A DNA stretch of 64,000 nucleotides from Paenibacillus_V sp046244365 (GCF_046244365.1 NZ_CP176395.1:3348001-3412000); one strand, 5' to 3'; shown: positions 44,729 through 53,713, counted from the first letter of the stretch. Notes: generated by a model not told the origin, from the letters alone. Numbers and translations: made by a program.

Positions 44729-44764
44729 GACCTGGGACTTGGCATGTGCAGGTCCTTTTTTTTA
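44729..44764 (+). terminator. Rho-independent terminator after the malic enzyme gene
   Basis: GACCTG (44729-44734) pairs with CAGGTC (44749-44754), followed by a run of T residues. It probably ends the long Liv-Hut transcript, with some read-through into hutD. Confidence 0.7.
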
Positions 44765-44797
44765 GTCAGTTCGGGAAGGGGGACACGGAGGTCTACT

Positions 44798-45436
44798 ATG
44801 TCTAACTCGATAAAAGTCTTAAGAAAACATGAGCAAAAAACGACCGCTTGGTCGGGCGGAACGACAACGCAGCTCGCCATTTATCCGGAAGAAGCGGATT
44901 ACAAGGAACGAAATTTTATATGGCGAATCAGTACGGCTACCATCGATGCAGAACAGACGTTGTTTACCTCTCTTTCTCATGTTTGGCGAAAGCTAATGGT
45001 GCTCAAGGGAGAGTTGATTTTGGATCATGAAGGCAGTCATCGGGTATACCTGAGGGAATTCGATCAGGACAGCTTCAGCGGGGGAGGGGTCACCCGGAGC
45101 ATAGGAAAGGCAACAGACTTTAATCTTATGATGGCAGAGGGATGCCAGGGAGAGCTGGAAGCGTTGTCTATCGGGATGGGAACGGTTCTCGAATTAGCTG
45201 GCTGCCCGGAAGATGACGAGTTCGCACAAGTAACGGAGGCGTTTTATTGCAGCCGGGGCAGAGTAAGCATTCGAATACACAAAGATAAACCTCTATGTTT
45301 AGAGGAGGGGGACCTGATTCTAATCCATCGGGACAGTTCCTTCCAACATAATAAAATTACCATTAAGAACGGGCATGAAACTGCCGCGCATGTCGTACGG
45401 GTCCGCATTGTCAAAAGCAGTACAAACAAGAAGTAA
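44798..45436 (+). CDS. hutD: HutD-family cupin protein
   Basis: A 212-residue bicupin of the HutD/Ves family, thought to act as a governor of histidine use by binding urocanate or formimidoylglutamate and limiting flux. Diagnostic patches are TTAWSGGTTTQLAIYPE near the N-terminus, FIWRISTATIDAEQTLFTSL and LKGELILDHEG. The ATG at 44798 is preferred over an open extension upstream because GGAGGT stands 6 bases before it. It lies after the malic enzyme terminator and converges on the GNAT gene. Function in the family comes from work in proteobacteria; its effect here is inference. Confidence 0.85.
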   Translation: MSNSIKVLRKHEQKTTAWSGGTTTQLAIYPEEADYKERNFIWRISTATIDAEQTLFTSLSHVWRKLMVLKGELILDHEGSHRVYLREFDQDSFSGGGVTRSIGKATDFNLMMAEGCQGELEALSIGMGTVLELAGCPEDDEFAQVTEAFYCSRGRVSIRIHKDKPLCLEEGDLILIHRDSSFQHNKITIKNGHETAAHVVRVRIVKSSTNKK

Positions 45437-45491
45437 GCGACGAACGGATGCTGCATGGGTAGGGCATTTACGCAAAGAGATGCGCAACGTC

Positions 45492-45542
45492 GGTACCCAC
45501 AGCCTGAACACCTTTTTTCTAAGTGTCCAGTCTATGGGTACC
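45492..45542. repeat. Inverted repeat between convergent hutD and GNAT genes
   Basis: GGTACCCA (45492-45499) and TGGGTACC (45535-45542) are perfect arms, with AACAC and GTGT pairing inside and a T-run in the loop. It may act as a shared transcription end, but the T-run position is unusual. Confidence 0.45.
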
Positions 45543-45599
45543 AGTCTAATGAGAGGCCCTTTTTTATTTTCGTTAGGGAACATCTGTTTAGGACTTATA

Positions 45600-46490
45600 T
45601 TACGCATGCGAGGTAAGCGGAAACGTAAAGTGGTTCACTCCATCTATTAATAATGGTCGAACAAACAACGTATCGTCCGTCTCTGTGATATAGGCTTTCT
45701 GGATATTCACATTATCAGTATCGGGCACAAAGTGAAAATGAACGAGCTCCGTCTCATCGGATATCATACGGTTGACAACAGCCTCCAGATTGATTTTCTT
45801 CTTGCTTACAATGTCAAAAACATGGAGCCGGTTCTCTTCCCGCTCAAATAGTAGAATCGCATCCTCAGCTTGGTCATAATAGATTGCGTCACGAAAAACG
45901 ATAAGAAAGTAAAACATCAACAGACCCTTATGATCCTTTACGCCAAATGTTGACGATACGGGAATTCTTCTTGCCGCAAATTCCTTCATCAACTCGAAAT
46001 CCGCCCGATTGTCGACATCCAGCTTGCGCAAAGCGGATTTTTGAACAGCGAGCTTGTTCAAGTCTGAAACCGTCATACTGAAGCTGCTTTCCTGAACCTT
46101 CTCGAAGCCAAACTTCGGATAAAAATCCAGTACGGTATCATTAGCAAACAAAAAGATAAAATCATAATCCTTCTCGTATTTCTCTATGATATGATTCATC
46201 AGCTTAGTTGCCAGCCCTTGATAGCGATAATCCGGATGCGTCATCACTGTGCCCACTTGAATGGCTCTATATTCCTTCCCATTAGACGTCAGAACCATTT
46301 TGCTGATGGAAGCATTCGCAATAACCCGATCCCCGTCTACATAGGAATAACAGATGTAACGGTCATTCCAGCAGCCTTTGTCATACCACTCCTTAAAATC
46401 CAGCTTAAACATATGCTTGGCAAGCTCAAAAAAGCTCTCCCTATAGGTTTCGATCTGCTTATAGTCACTTATGAGCTGATACTCGTTCAC
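45600..46490 (-). CDS. GNAT-family N-acetyltransferase
   Basis: A 296-residue cytosolic acetyltransferase. The N-terminal half has the acetyl-CoA-binding motif A: VGTVMTHPDYRYQGLATKLM, with DFIFLFANDTVLDFYPKFGFEKVQE as motif B. The C-terminal half resembles the second domain found in Eis-like or two-domain GNAT proteins. A GTG at 46490 is chosen since GGAGGAG stands 7 bases before it and it gives VNEYQLISDYKQIETYRE, a usual start for this group; a TTG at 46535 lacks a ribosome binding site. It stands alone on the minus strand. The substrate is unknown; aminoglycosides, amino acids or peptides are possible. Confidence 0.85.
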   Translation of the reverse strand: MNEYQLISDYKQIETYRESFFELAKHMFKLDFKEWYDKGCWNDRYICYSYVDGDRVIANASISKMVLTSNGKEYRAIQVGTVMTHPDYRYQGLATKLMNHIIEKYEKDYDFIFLFANDTVLDFYPKFGFEKVQESSFSMTVSDLNKLAVQKSALRKLDVDNRADFELMKEFAARRIPVSSTFGVKDHKGLLMFYFLIVFRDAIYYDQAEDAILLFEREENRLHVFDIVSKKKINLEAVVNRMISDETELVHFHFVPDTDNVNIQKAYITETDDTLFVRPLLIDGVNHFTFPLTSHA

Positions 46491-46876
46491 GGCAACTCCT
46501 CCACTCTCGAATGTTTTTTTATCATGTTCAAGCAATCGACAACAGATCTATAGGCGATCACCTCCTTTATACATGCCAAAAAGACCACAAGAAGATTTCT
46601 CTTCTCATGGTCAAATTTCAGTCAATGATGAAACATACCTATCCCTCAGGATAAGATGTCATGATCGAACAGGAAATTTGTTTTGATCAGATACAATGTC
46701 TTCTTAACCGCTCATCGCAAAAGGGCATTAAAAATAGAACTAAGGGGATAGCCTTAATTTGACCTTTTGCAACTATTAAATTCGTTGGAATTTTAATTAG
46801 CGATTAATAAGTTTCATCATAAACAATCAAAACCTCTTTTCTGAATCGTTACCTATAACCGTTACACCGACAGCGC
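46491..46876. other. AT-rich intergenic stretch between GNAT and HxlR genes
   Basis: No convincing gene. On the minus strand at 46556-46568 lies AAAGGAGGTGATC, a full-length complement of the 16S rRNA 3' end, but no start codon follows at a usable distance. The remainder is AT-rich and without clear promoter pairs. Confidence 0.4.
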
Positions 46877-47227
46877 CTACTCCTCTAGCCGTATTTCATA
46901 CGCATGCTCGTGCGTCCATTGTGCTACTGCATTAAGAGGTTCGATCAACGTTACGCCTAACGGCGTCAGCGCATATTCCACCTGAGGAGGGACATGCGGA
47001 AAGACGGTTCGCTTGACAATGCCGGCAGACTCGAGGTGACGGAGCGTTTGCGCAAGCATTTTATGAGAAATCCCCTCAATACTATGGTGCAGCTGGTTAT
47101 ATCGGCGAGGGGCCCGGTGCAGATGATAAATGATGATGACCGACCATTTTTGGAAGATCAGATCTAACACGCCTCGATGGGGACATTCATGAATGCCCTT
47201 CAGCTGCACAGGCAGCGACGGTACCAT
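46877..47227 (-). CDS. HxlR-family transcriptional regulator
   Basis: A 116-residue winged-helix regulator of the HxlR (MarR-like) family. Seen are CPHRGVLDLIFQKWSVIIIYHL, near residues 15-37, the recognition block GISHKMLAQTLRHLESAGIVKR, and the wing and C-terminal helix (VEYALTPLGVTLIEPL, then WTHEH). GGAGGAGGAAAAG lies right before the ATG at 47227, favouring it over an upstream in-frame start at 47272. It is divergent from the remnant of an NAD(P)H-binding protein at 47398, a common HxlR partner, so the regulator seems to have lost its target. HxlR members often sense electrophiles through a Cys, and the Cys in HECPHR is in the usual place. Confidence 0.9.
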   Translation of the reverse strand: MVPSLPVQLKGIHECPHRGVLDLIFQKWSVIIIYHLHRAPRRYNQLHHSIEGISHKMLAQTLRHLESAGIVKRTVFPHVPPQVEYALTPLGVTLIEPLNAVAQWTHEHAYEIRLEE

Positions 47228-47305
47228 CTTTTCCTCCTCCTCGTAAAGTCGGTTATTGTACCCATAACTCACATTTTGGTTAGTATATCACGAAAAAGTG
47301 CATTC

Positions 47306-47335
47306 TTGTTGGGATTTTCGGAAGCATGCTATAGT
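47306..47335 (+). promoter_or_regulatory. Promoter of the deleted NAD(P)H-binding gene
   Basis: TTGTTG (47306-47311), an 18-base spacer and TATAGT (47330-47335). It sits between HxlR and its divergent, now broken, target, so the control region survived the deletion. Confidence 0.5.
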
Positions 47336-47397
47336 TCACTTGGGGCTAAGAGCTCTTTAACGAACCTAAAATCCAACCGTATGCATAGGAGGTACAA

Positions 47398-47558
47398 ATG
47401 AACGTTGTCATTTTCGGAGCGAATGGATTTACAAGGAGACAGCGCGGCTCATTATGAACCATTTGGAACGTTCCGGCACGTACTCGGGCAAGCGCGTCGG
47501 GATTTCCCTGCCTGAAGGCAGCAGAGGGGAAAAGGCCGGCTGGTCAACCGGTCATTGA
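47398..47558 (+). pseudogene. NAD(P)H-binding protein gene with a large internal deletion
   Basis: AGGAGG and an ATG open MNVVIFGANGFT, the dinucleotide-binding start of NmrA/YwnB-like proteins. It then jumps directly, in another frame, to KETARLIMNHLERSGTYSGK and the rest of the family C-terminus. About 170 codons in between are gone. The intact promoter and ribosome binding site and the divergent HxlR gene show this was the HxlR-controlled oxidoreductase. No functional product is expected. Confidence 0.75.
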
Positions 47559-47577
47559 TTCCGCTTTATCGATACTT

Positions 47578-47652
47578 AGGCGTTTTTCCGGAAATTGATG
47601 CTTTTTTAAGGAAACGGAAAGAAGTTGCAAGTTATACAATATCGTTTATTTC
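47578..47652 (+). promoter_or_regulatory. Shared activator region upstream of the GH106-like gene
   Basis: Contains a GGC-N-TTTTTCCGGAAATTG box (from 47578), then AAAGAAGTTGCAAGTT (47618-47633) and CGTTTATTTC (47643-47652), with TAAGAT at 47673-47678 as -10. The last three elements recur at identical spacing upstream of the lipoprotein gene at 53561-53621, suggesting control by the same AraC protein. Confidence 0.6.
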
Positions 47653-47731
47653 CTGCTTGCGCGGTCTCCCTTTAAGATGAGGATATCAGACGGATGAAAA
47701 AACGACTTGTCTGCTATGGAGGCCGTACAAG

Positions 47732-50700
47732 ATGGGGAAGCCGGAATTACGGAACGGAAAAACAGGTAATGAATCGATCGGTTATGCCGAGCTGGTCGAC
47801 AAATGGTCGCAACCGCCGATGGAGCATCGTGGCGTACCGTTCTGGTCATGGAACGCTAAGCTGGAGCAGAGCGAATTGAACGAACAGGTTGAAGGCTTTA
47901 AGAAGCAGGGAATGGGCGGTTTTATGATCCACGTGCGGGAAGGGCTGGAGACGCCGTACTTGAGTGATGAATTCATGGAACATGTCAAGGAAACGGTCGC
48001 GAAAGCGAAAGCGGAGAGGGTCTCGGTGTGGTTGTACGATGAAGACCGATATTCGTCCGGCGTGGGGGGCGGAAAAGTGCCTCGAATCGGCGGCGACGCG
48101 GTACGGGCGAAGGCGTTATCGTTAAGCGTGTGCCGCAGCTTCGAGCCGGAAGAGTCCATACAGGCGGTCTACCTGGCGAACATACTCGGCGACGATCTGC
48201 TAAGCTGCGTCAGGATCATGAACCCAAGTGCGGAATGGAAGCTGCTCGAGGAGGACAACGTCTACCTGATCGTGCGCAGGCATATTGCCTCAGCAAACGA
48301 ATGGTGCCACGGCGATACTTACCCGGATCCTATGAACCCCGAATCGGCCCGAATATTCATTGAAACGACGCATGAACACTACAAGGATGTTATAGGGGAG
48401 GAATTCGGACACACCGTCCCCGGAATATTCACGGACGAACCTACAATACGGGGGTTTCAGGAGGGGCTTAACGCACCCGAGATGACCTGGATCTCGTGGT
48501 CCGACCGATTGCCCGAAGCTTTCGCCGAGAAAAATGGGTATGAATTATGGGATACGTTCCCGTACCTTTTTTTCCGCGGCCCCTTCTCCCCCAAAATTCG
48601 GCACGATTATTGGAAGACGGTGACGGAGCTGTTTTGCGATTCCTTCACCAAGCAGATCGGCGACTGGTGCCGGGCGAATGGTCTTGCATTTGCCGGGCAC
48701 TTCTGCGCGGAGGGGGATCTTGTCGGAGCGACGCAACATGGCGGCGCCGTTATGCCTCATTACCGCTATCTCGATGTGCCTGGAATCGATACGCTATGCG
48801 AGCAAACGGACGAAAGCCTGACGATCAAGCAAGTGTCCAGTGTCGCCAATCAATACGGAAAGAAGAAGGTTATCTCGGAAACGTACGGCGTGACGGGGTG
48901 GGGCCTCACCTTCGAATCGCGCAAATGGATTGGAGACTGGCAATTTGCGCTGGGCGTCAACCTCCTAACCCATCATTTGTCGCTCTACACGATTCGCGGA
49001 TGCCGAAAGCGGGATTACCCGCCTTCGTTTAACTCCCATACGAACTGGTGGGGGCATAACCGGGTGATGGAGGACTATTTTGCTCGGCTCGGAGCGGTGC
49101 TCAGCGAAGGAAGGGCGAGGCGGGACGTGCTCGTTATCCACCCGGCTACTTCGGTATGGACGAAGTTGGGAGTGGATGTCGAGGCGGCCGAATGGCGGAA
49201 TCAAGCCGGAAATACGGAGGAGCTCCGGGTATACGACCGGGAATTTAACCGGATGGTTCGGCAGCTTCTTGGCGAGCACTACGATTTCGATCTGGGAGAC
49301 GAGATGATTATGCAGGAGATCGGACGAATAGAGGGGGAGCGATTGGTGGTTGGCGAGGCGAGCTATCGCGTCGTCGTCCTCCCGGATCTGTGCAATCTGC
49401 TCGGCTCGACCGCTCAACTGCTGCTTGCCTACTTGAATGCCGGGGGAAAGGTGCTGTCGTTCGGTCAATCGCCCCTGTTCATGAATGGGGAACCCGATGC
49501 CCGGCTGCAATGCCTTACCGGGCATCCCCGCTTCAGATCGTTCCAGACCAGTCATGATCTGTGGACGGAACTAAAGACGATTCTTCGCCGTTCCGTCAGC
49601 TTGACCGACCGCAGCGGGCGGGAGGACGGTCGACTTCTTTACATGCGTCGCGAGCTGTCCGACTGCACGGTCGTTTTTGTTGTCAACAATGATCGGGATG
49701 CCTCAATCGAAGCGGTAGTACGCATCCAGGGAAGCGGGCGGCTGGAAGAATGGAATTCGCTAACCGGCGATCGGAAGGAGAAGGCCGTGAAATCGAGCGA
49801 GGGGGATGTCGTATTTGCGGAAACGTTCGGTCCTGCGGATTCCAAGTTGTATGTACTTTTCCGGTCGTCCAAGGATAAGCCTGCACATCCCATACAGGAA
49901 AAAGTGGAAGTGCGGCAGCCGCTCACCGGTATTCGTTCAGTCGGATCGTTCACCCGCACGACTCCGAATGCGCTAGTACTGGATCAATGTCAATACCGGG
50001 TTCGGGATGAAGCATGGTCAGGGACGATGAGCGTATGGCAAGCTCAGAGAGAGGTTCGCGAGAAATTGCAGATGAGGCAGGTTTACAGGAACGGCGGCCT
50101 CCAAAGGTATTTCTGGATACATGACGATCATGATCATAATGGTACCGAGACGGCGTTTCGTTTCGTCTTCCATGTCAAAGACATTCCCGCTACGGACTCG
50201 TTCATCGTCTTCGAGCAGGCCGAGCGCTTCAATTTTCGGTTGAACGGTCGGACGCTGCCGGAGAGACCGTCAGGCTGGTACCTTGATCGCAGCATGACTA
50301 CCGTTAAGCTTCCTTCACTGCTCCCGGGAGAGAACGTGCTGGAAGTCAGTTGTGCTTATACCCATGATATGGAGATCGAGGACGCATTCCTTATCGGCGA
50401 TTTTGCCGTAGATAACGGCCGCCGCATCGTCCGGGAACCCGAGCAGCTGCGGTTCGGCGATTGGTGCTTGCAGGGCTATCCGCACTATTGCGGAAGCATG
50501 ATCTATCATGTTGACTTTGCGGCGGATCCGTCGGAAGGCATGAGGATTGTGATGGAGCTAGGGTCGTACGAAGCGGTCACTGTGCGCCTAATGGTGAACG
50601 GACGGCATGAGAAGTCCATCCCGTGGCGAGCGGCGGGAACCGTCGAGCTTACCGATTGGCTGGTGGACGGAAACAACCGGATCGATATCGAGGTTGTCGG

Positions 50701-50872
50701 CAGTCCTCGCAATCTGTTCGGCCCCCTGCATGAAGCAAGGTCCGACTCCGCTTGGACGGATTGGTGGTCGTTCCGCCCTACGGGACACGATTATACGCCC
50801 GAATACGTCCTTCATCCCTACGGCTTGATGGAACAATTTCAAATCTTTCGGGTCCATGAAAAGTCCGTTTAA
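47732..50872 (+). CDS. GH106-like glycoside hydrolase (probable alpha-L-rhamnosidase)
   Basis: A 1046-residue enzyme with no signal peptide, thus cytosolic. The N-terminal part reads PFWSWNAKLEQSELNEQVEGF and GMGGFMIHVREGL, the opening of the catalytic barrel of GH106-type enzymes. GIFTDEP (about residue 236) and ISETYG carry acidic residues that are candidate catalytic or metal-binding groups. The C-terminal half has GH2-like sugar-binding beta-sandwich modules (AERFNFRLNGRTLP, YEAVTVRLMVNGR). TGGAGG stands 9 bases before the ATG. It is followed by its probable regulator and by the importer that would bring its substrate in, so rhamnose-containing oligosaccharides, for example from rhamnogalacturonan, are a reasonable guess. 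Confidence 0.75.
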   Translation: MGKPELRNGKTGNESIGYAELVDKWSQPPMEHRGVPFWSWNAKLEQSELNEQVEGFKKQGMGGFMIHVREGLETPYLSDEFMEHVKETVAKAKAERVSVWLYDEDRYSSGVGGGKVPRIGGDAVRAKALSLSVCRSFEPEESIQAVYLANILGDDLLSCVRIMNPSAEWKLLEEDNVYLIVRRHIASANEWCHGDTYPDPMNPESARIFIETTHEHYKDVIGEEFGHTVPGIFTDEPTIRGFQEGLNAPEMTWISWSDRLPEAFAEKNGYELWDTFPYLFFRGPFSPKIRHDYWKTVTELFCDSFTKQIGDWCRANGLAFAGHFCAEGDLVGATQHGGAVMPHYRYLDVPGIDTLCEQTDESLTIKQVSSVANQYGKKKVISETYGVTGWGLTFESRKWIGDWQFALGVNLLTHHLSLYTIRGCRKRDYPPSFNSHTNWWGHNRVMEDYFARLGAVLSEGRARRDVLVIHPATSVWTKLGVDVEAAEWRNQAGNTEELRVYDREFNRMVRQLLGEHYDFDLGDEMIMQEIGRIEGERLVVGEASYRVVVLPDLCNLLGSTAQLLLAYLNAGGKVLSFGQSPLFMNGEPDARLQCLTGHPRFRSFQTSHDLWTELKTILRRSVSLTDRSGREDGRLLYMRRELSDCTVVFVVNNDRDASIEAVVRIQGSGRLEEWNSLTGDRKEKAVKSSEGDVVFAETFGPADSKLYVLFRSSKDKPAHPIQEKVEVRQPLTGIRSVGSFTRTTPNALVLDQCQYRVRDEAWSGTMSVWQAQREVREKLQMRQVYRNGGLQRYFWIHDDHDHNGTETAFRFVFHVKDIPATDSFIVFEQAERFNFRLNGRTLPERPSGWYLDRSMTTVKLPSLLPGENVLEVSCAYTHDMEIEDAFLIGDFAVDNGRRIVREPEQLRFGDWCLQGYPHYCGSMIYHVDFAADPSEGMRIVMELGSYEAVTVRLMVNGRHEKSIPWRAAGTVELTDWLVDGNNRIDIEVVGSPRNLFGPLHEARSDSAWTDWWSFRPTGHDYTPEYVLHPYGLMEQFQIFRVHEKSV

Positions 50873-50887
50873 ACGACGGGCTTTTTT
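50859..50887 (+). terminator. Rho-independent terminator after the GH106-like gene
   Basis: AAAAGTCCGT pairs (with a G-T pair) with ACGACGGGCTTTT and a T-run follows. The stem begins within the last codons of the gene. Confidence 0.6.
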
Positions 50888-50983
50888 GCTGCATCAAAAG
50901 ATGTCGGGAAGCGCGTTCACTCGCGCGGGATGTCTGAAGCAGCAGCGACTGGTCTCAATTGCAATTCCCAATAACCATGCCTA

Positions 50984-51027
50984 AAGGGGCTATTTCCCGT
51001 GTCCGAACGGATTCGGGGATAGCCCTT
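50984..51027 (+). repeat. Three-step hairpin upstream of the AraC gene
   Basis: GGGCTAT pairs with ATAGCCC, CCCG with CGGG and TCCG with CGGA, all nested. No T-run follows directly. The rest of the 323-base gap holds the shared box at 51051 and the promoter at 51116-51144, and no gene. Confidence 0.5.
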
Positions 51028-51050
51028 CCTCTTCATCCTCTGAACGAAAT

Positions 51051-51144
51051 ATGGGCTCTTTTTCGAAAATTGGTATTTTTCTATTCCCTCCCCCCCTCCG
51101 TTTGCGGTCATATGGTTTACACTCTTCCATTCGCTTGTTAAGAT
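51051..51144 (+). promoter_or_regulatory. Shared box and promoter of the AraC sensor gene
   Basis: The box ATGGGCTCTTTTTCGAAAA, from 51051, matches the one from 53518 before the lipoprotein gene and, less well, that at 47578. The promoter is TTTACA (51116-51121), 17 bases, TAAGAT (51139-51144). The layout suggests autoregulation. Confidence 0.6.
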
Positions 51145-51195
51145 TGAATTGCCCAAAAATCAGAGGTCATTCCATATAAAGGGTGAGGGGCTCAC

Positions 51196-53409
51196 ATGAA
51201 ACATCTTCAACCGGTCCTGTTCTTCAGACGCAGATCCAATTCCCTGTTCATTCGGCTCATTGCGGGATTTCTGGTCATCATTCTGCTGCTCGCCTCGCTT
51301 ACGATTTATTCCATCTCCGTGTCGAAACGGAACGTCAGGCAGGAGATCGTCAAGTACAATACGCTGATGCTGGAAAACACGATGAACGGCTACGAGAAGC
51401 ATTTGGATCTCGTGAAAAAGCAGATGTATCTGTTTTTTTTCGGCGAAGAAGTTCAACGGATGCAGAATAACCCCAATTACACGAACTTTCCGTCAATCAT
51501 ACGCGAAATCTCGACGCTCGTCGCCAATCCGTATTTGTTTATCGACAATATCGTGCTGTATTCGAAGCGTAACGATCTCGTGCTGGAGAAAGGGACAAGC
51601 ACGAATGCCGAGTCCATGTTCAACGTGTTTTATAATAGCGCCGAATACCCGCTGGACTTCTGGAAGCAGCAGTTCTCCGAAACGTATACGTTGAAGGTGT
51701 TGCCGTCCTCCTTGATCAGCACGACCCTGTTTCGCGATCGCCCGCAGCAGCTCGGCGACTTCATTCCCATAATTGTCAAGAACGAAGGCAATCGTGATTT
51801 CTATATGGTCGTCTTTCTCGATGCGGTGAAAATGTATAAAGCTTTCCATCAAAGCGTATACGACGATTTCGTTCTATTCGACGACATGGGGCAGGCGCTG
51901 TTCCAAAGCGGAAATCAAGAGCCGTCTGCCGTCAAAGACGATCTGCACAAATACGGCGGGAACGTGTTCGTGCGGGATGAAAGATATCATTTTATCAAGA
52001 CGGGCCAAACGACGAGGTATCAGTACATGTACCGGGTTCCCGTCGAACGGATCGCTTATCAAACCAGGTTGAACATTACGCTGGTGATCATTATGGTCGT
52101 CGCCATTACGCTCAGCATCATGATTGCGATTCTGTTCACCGTACGGATCAACAACCCGCTGAAGAAAGTGATCGAGTCGATCCGCTTCATGAATGAGGGC
52201 GTGCCTTATCGGTCGAGCATCAGCGAATTCAATATTATCAGCGACGAGATCCATGGCAATCGGATGCTGCGCAAGCAGTTCAGCTTCATCAACCGTCTGA
52301 AAGCGATAAGGAGTCAGGAGGTCGACACCGCGAGCCTTGATTTTGCCGATAAGCCGTTCGTCTTCGTGCTCTATCACATTCAGAAGAACACGTTCGATGC
52401 AGACATGCAAGCGTCCTTCCAGAAATGGCTGTATTATTTGAAAACCTATATAGACAGCAAGCTGAAGCCGGCATTCCCGGATTCGCTGACGTTCCAGATC
52501 GAGCGGGATCAAATCTTGAGCCTCGTATTCACCGAGCGTACGAGCGACTTGGCCGAACAGCTCGGACAGATGAAAGCGGTATTCGACCATGACAAGGAAT
52601 ACGGCGTCATGACGATCGCGATGACGCCGATCCATTCGTCGTCGGATCAGTTGACCGCCGCCTATGAGGAGGCGCAGCTGTTGATCGGTGAGCGCCGCTT
52701 GATCAGCGAAGCGCAGATTATACGCGAGCGCTCCGAGATACCGGCAGCCATCGTATTCTCGGCGGATCAAGATAAAGAATTCGAGGTCAATCTGAGGGAA
52801 GGGAACGCGCCGCAGCTGATTGCGCTCCTGGGACGGCTGTTTGCCAAGTGGAACGGCAAAGATTTGACGGCGGCAGTGCAGCTCCGGTTTGCGGAGTCGG
52901 TGATCGGCAAAATCAGGAACGCCGCGAGTCCCTCGCATCTCGATCCGGAACGGCTCGAGTCGATTCTGGACCGGGCGGGGGAACGGATCGAGCGATGCTG
53001 TACGACCCAAGAGCTGGAACGGCTTTTGCTAGAGTGGGTGACGCAGGTCGCGGAGGCCGTGAAGGAGAAAAAAGAAGAGAGGCTCCCGATTACGTCTTTC
53101 GTCATCGATTATATAAACGAGCATTTATCGGAAGAAATCTATATGGATGTGCTGGCCGAGAAGCTGAAAATTAGCAGCGGCTATTTGTCTTCTTACTTCA
53201 AAGCGAAAATCGGCAAAAATCTCGTTGATTATATCAATGAAACCCGTATCGCGAAAGCAACGAGCCTGCTGTCCGACAACCGGATCAAGATTCACGATGC
53301 CGCGAAGGCGGTCGGGTATCAAAACATAACGTCATTCAACCGGATGTTCAAGAAATATACGGGCGTGACGCCAACCGAATACCGGAAACGAATCGATACC
53401 TCACTATGA
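51196..53409 (+). CDS. Membrane-anchored AraC-family sensor regulator
   Basis: A 737-residue one-component regulator of the same plan as the one at 10945: a first membrane helix (LFIRLIAGFLVIILLLASLTIYSI), an extracytoplasmic domain to about residue 285, a second helix (LVIIMVVAITLSIMIAILFTV), a linker, and a C-terminal AraC domain (IYMDVLAEKLKISSGYLSSYF and IHDAAKAVGYQNITSFNRMF). The ATG follows GGGTGAGGGG. It has its own good promoter at 51116-51144 and a perfect terminator at its end. It lies between the GH106-like gene and the transporter operon, both of which carry a shared upstream region, so it is the likely activator of locus 3. Confidence 0.9.
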   Translation: MKHLQPVLFFRRRSNSLFIRLIAGFLVIILLLASLTIYSISVSKRNVRQEIVKYNTLMLENTMNGYEKHLDLVKKQMYLFFFGEEVQRMQNNPNYTNFPSIIREISTLVANPYLFIDNIVLYSKRNDLVLEKGTSTNAESMFNVFYNSAEYPLDFWKQQFSETYTLKVLPSSLISTTLFRDRPQQLGDFIPIIVKNEGNRDFYMVVFLDAVKMYKAFHQSVYDDFVLFDDMGQALFQSGNQEPSAVKDDLHKYGGNVFVRDERYHFIKTGQTTRYQYMYRVPVERIAYQTRLNITLVIIMVVAITLSIMIAILFTVRINNPLKKVIESIRFMNEGVPYRSSISEFNIISDEIHGNRMLRKQFSFINRLKAIRSQEVDTASLDFADKPFVFVLYHIQKNTFDADMQASFQKWLYYLKTYIDSKLKPAFPDSLTFQIERDQILSLVFTERTSDLAEQLGQMKAVFDHDKEYGVMTIAMTPIHSSSDQLTAAYEEAQLLIGERRLISEAQIIRERSEIPAAIVFSADQDKEFEVNLREGNAPQLIALLGRLFAKWNGKDLTAAVQLRFAESVIGKIRNAASPSHLDPERLESILDRAGERIERCCTTQELERLLLEWVTQVAEAVKEKKEERLPITSFVIDYINEHLSEEIYMDVLAEKLKISSGYLSSYFKAKIGKNLVDYINETRIAKATSLLSDNRIKIHDAAKAVGYQNITSFNRMFKKYTGVTPTEYRKRIDTSL

Positions 53410-53434
53410 AAAAGTTCCGTAATGGAACTTTTTT
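53409..53434 (+). terminator. Rho-independent terminator after the AraC gene
   Basis: AAAAAGTTCC and GGAACTTTTT form a perfect 10-bp stem around GTAAT, with the A and T runs making it bidirectional. It overlaps the last base of the stop codon. Confidence 0.9.
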
Positions 53435-53517
53435 CAATATCTCAGCATGTTTACTCTTGAAGTGCCCCATTGCTGGCAGCTTGATGGATATGGAAGCCGT
53501 ATGTCGTTAATTCCGGC

Positions 53518-53621
53518 ATGGGCCCTTTTGCGAAAACTGAACTTTTTTTCATCAAACCTGAAAGGAGTTGCAAGTTGTTCGGTTCCGTTTATTTCATGTT
53601 AGCCCCTATCCCGCTTATGAT
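53518..53621 (+). promoter_or_regulatory. Shared activator region upstream of transporter operon 3
   Basis: Box ATGGGCCCTTTTGCGAAAA (from 53518), AAAGGAGTTGCAAGTT (53561-53576), CGTTTATTTC (53586-53595) and TATGAT (53616-53621) as -10. From 53561 onward the spacing is identical to that at 47618-47678. The poor -35 suits an activator-dependent promoter. Confidence 0.6.
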
Positions 53622-53713
53622 AGCGTTATCCGGATGAGAGACCATCTTGAAAGCGAATTCATGCGCATGACTTGACCAAGAATATCGGCAATGGAAAACG
53701 AAAAAGGGACGGT

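Noticed and set aside
46556..46568. A perfect extended Shine-Dalgarno sequence on the minus strand, AAAGGAGGTGATC
   Set aside because: No ATG, GTG or TTG follows at 5-13 bases, and the possible short frames near it are only 8 or 24 codons. It may be chance or the remains of a lost gene start.
51021..51063. A terminator/antiterminator switch upstream of the AraC gene (AGCCC pairing with GGGCT before a T-run)
   Set aside because: The alternative stem is only 5 bp with a 27-base loop, and it lies upstream of the good promoter at 51116, so it would not be in the AraC leader.
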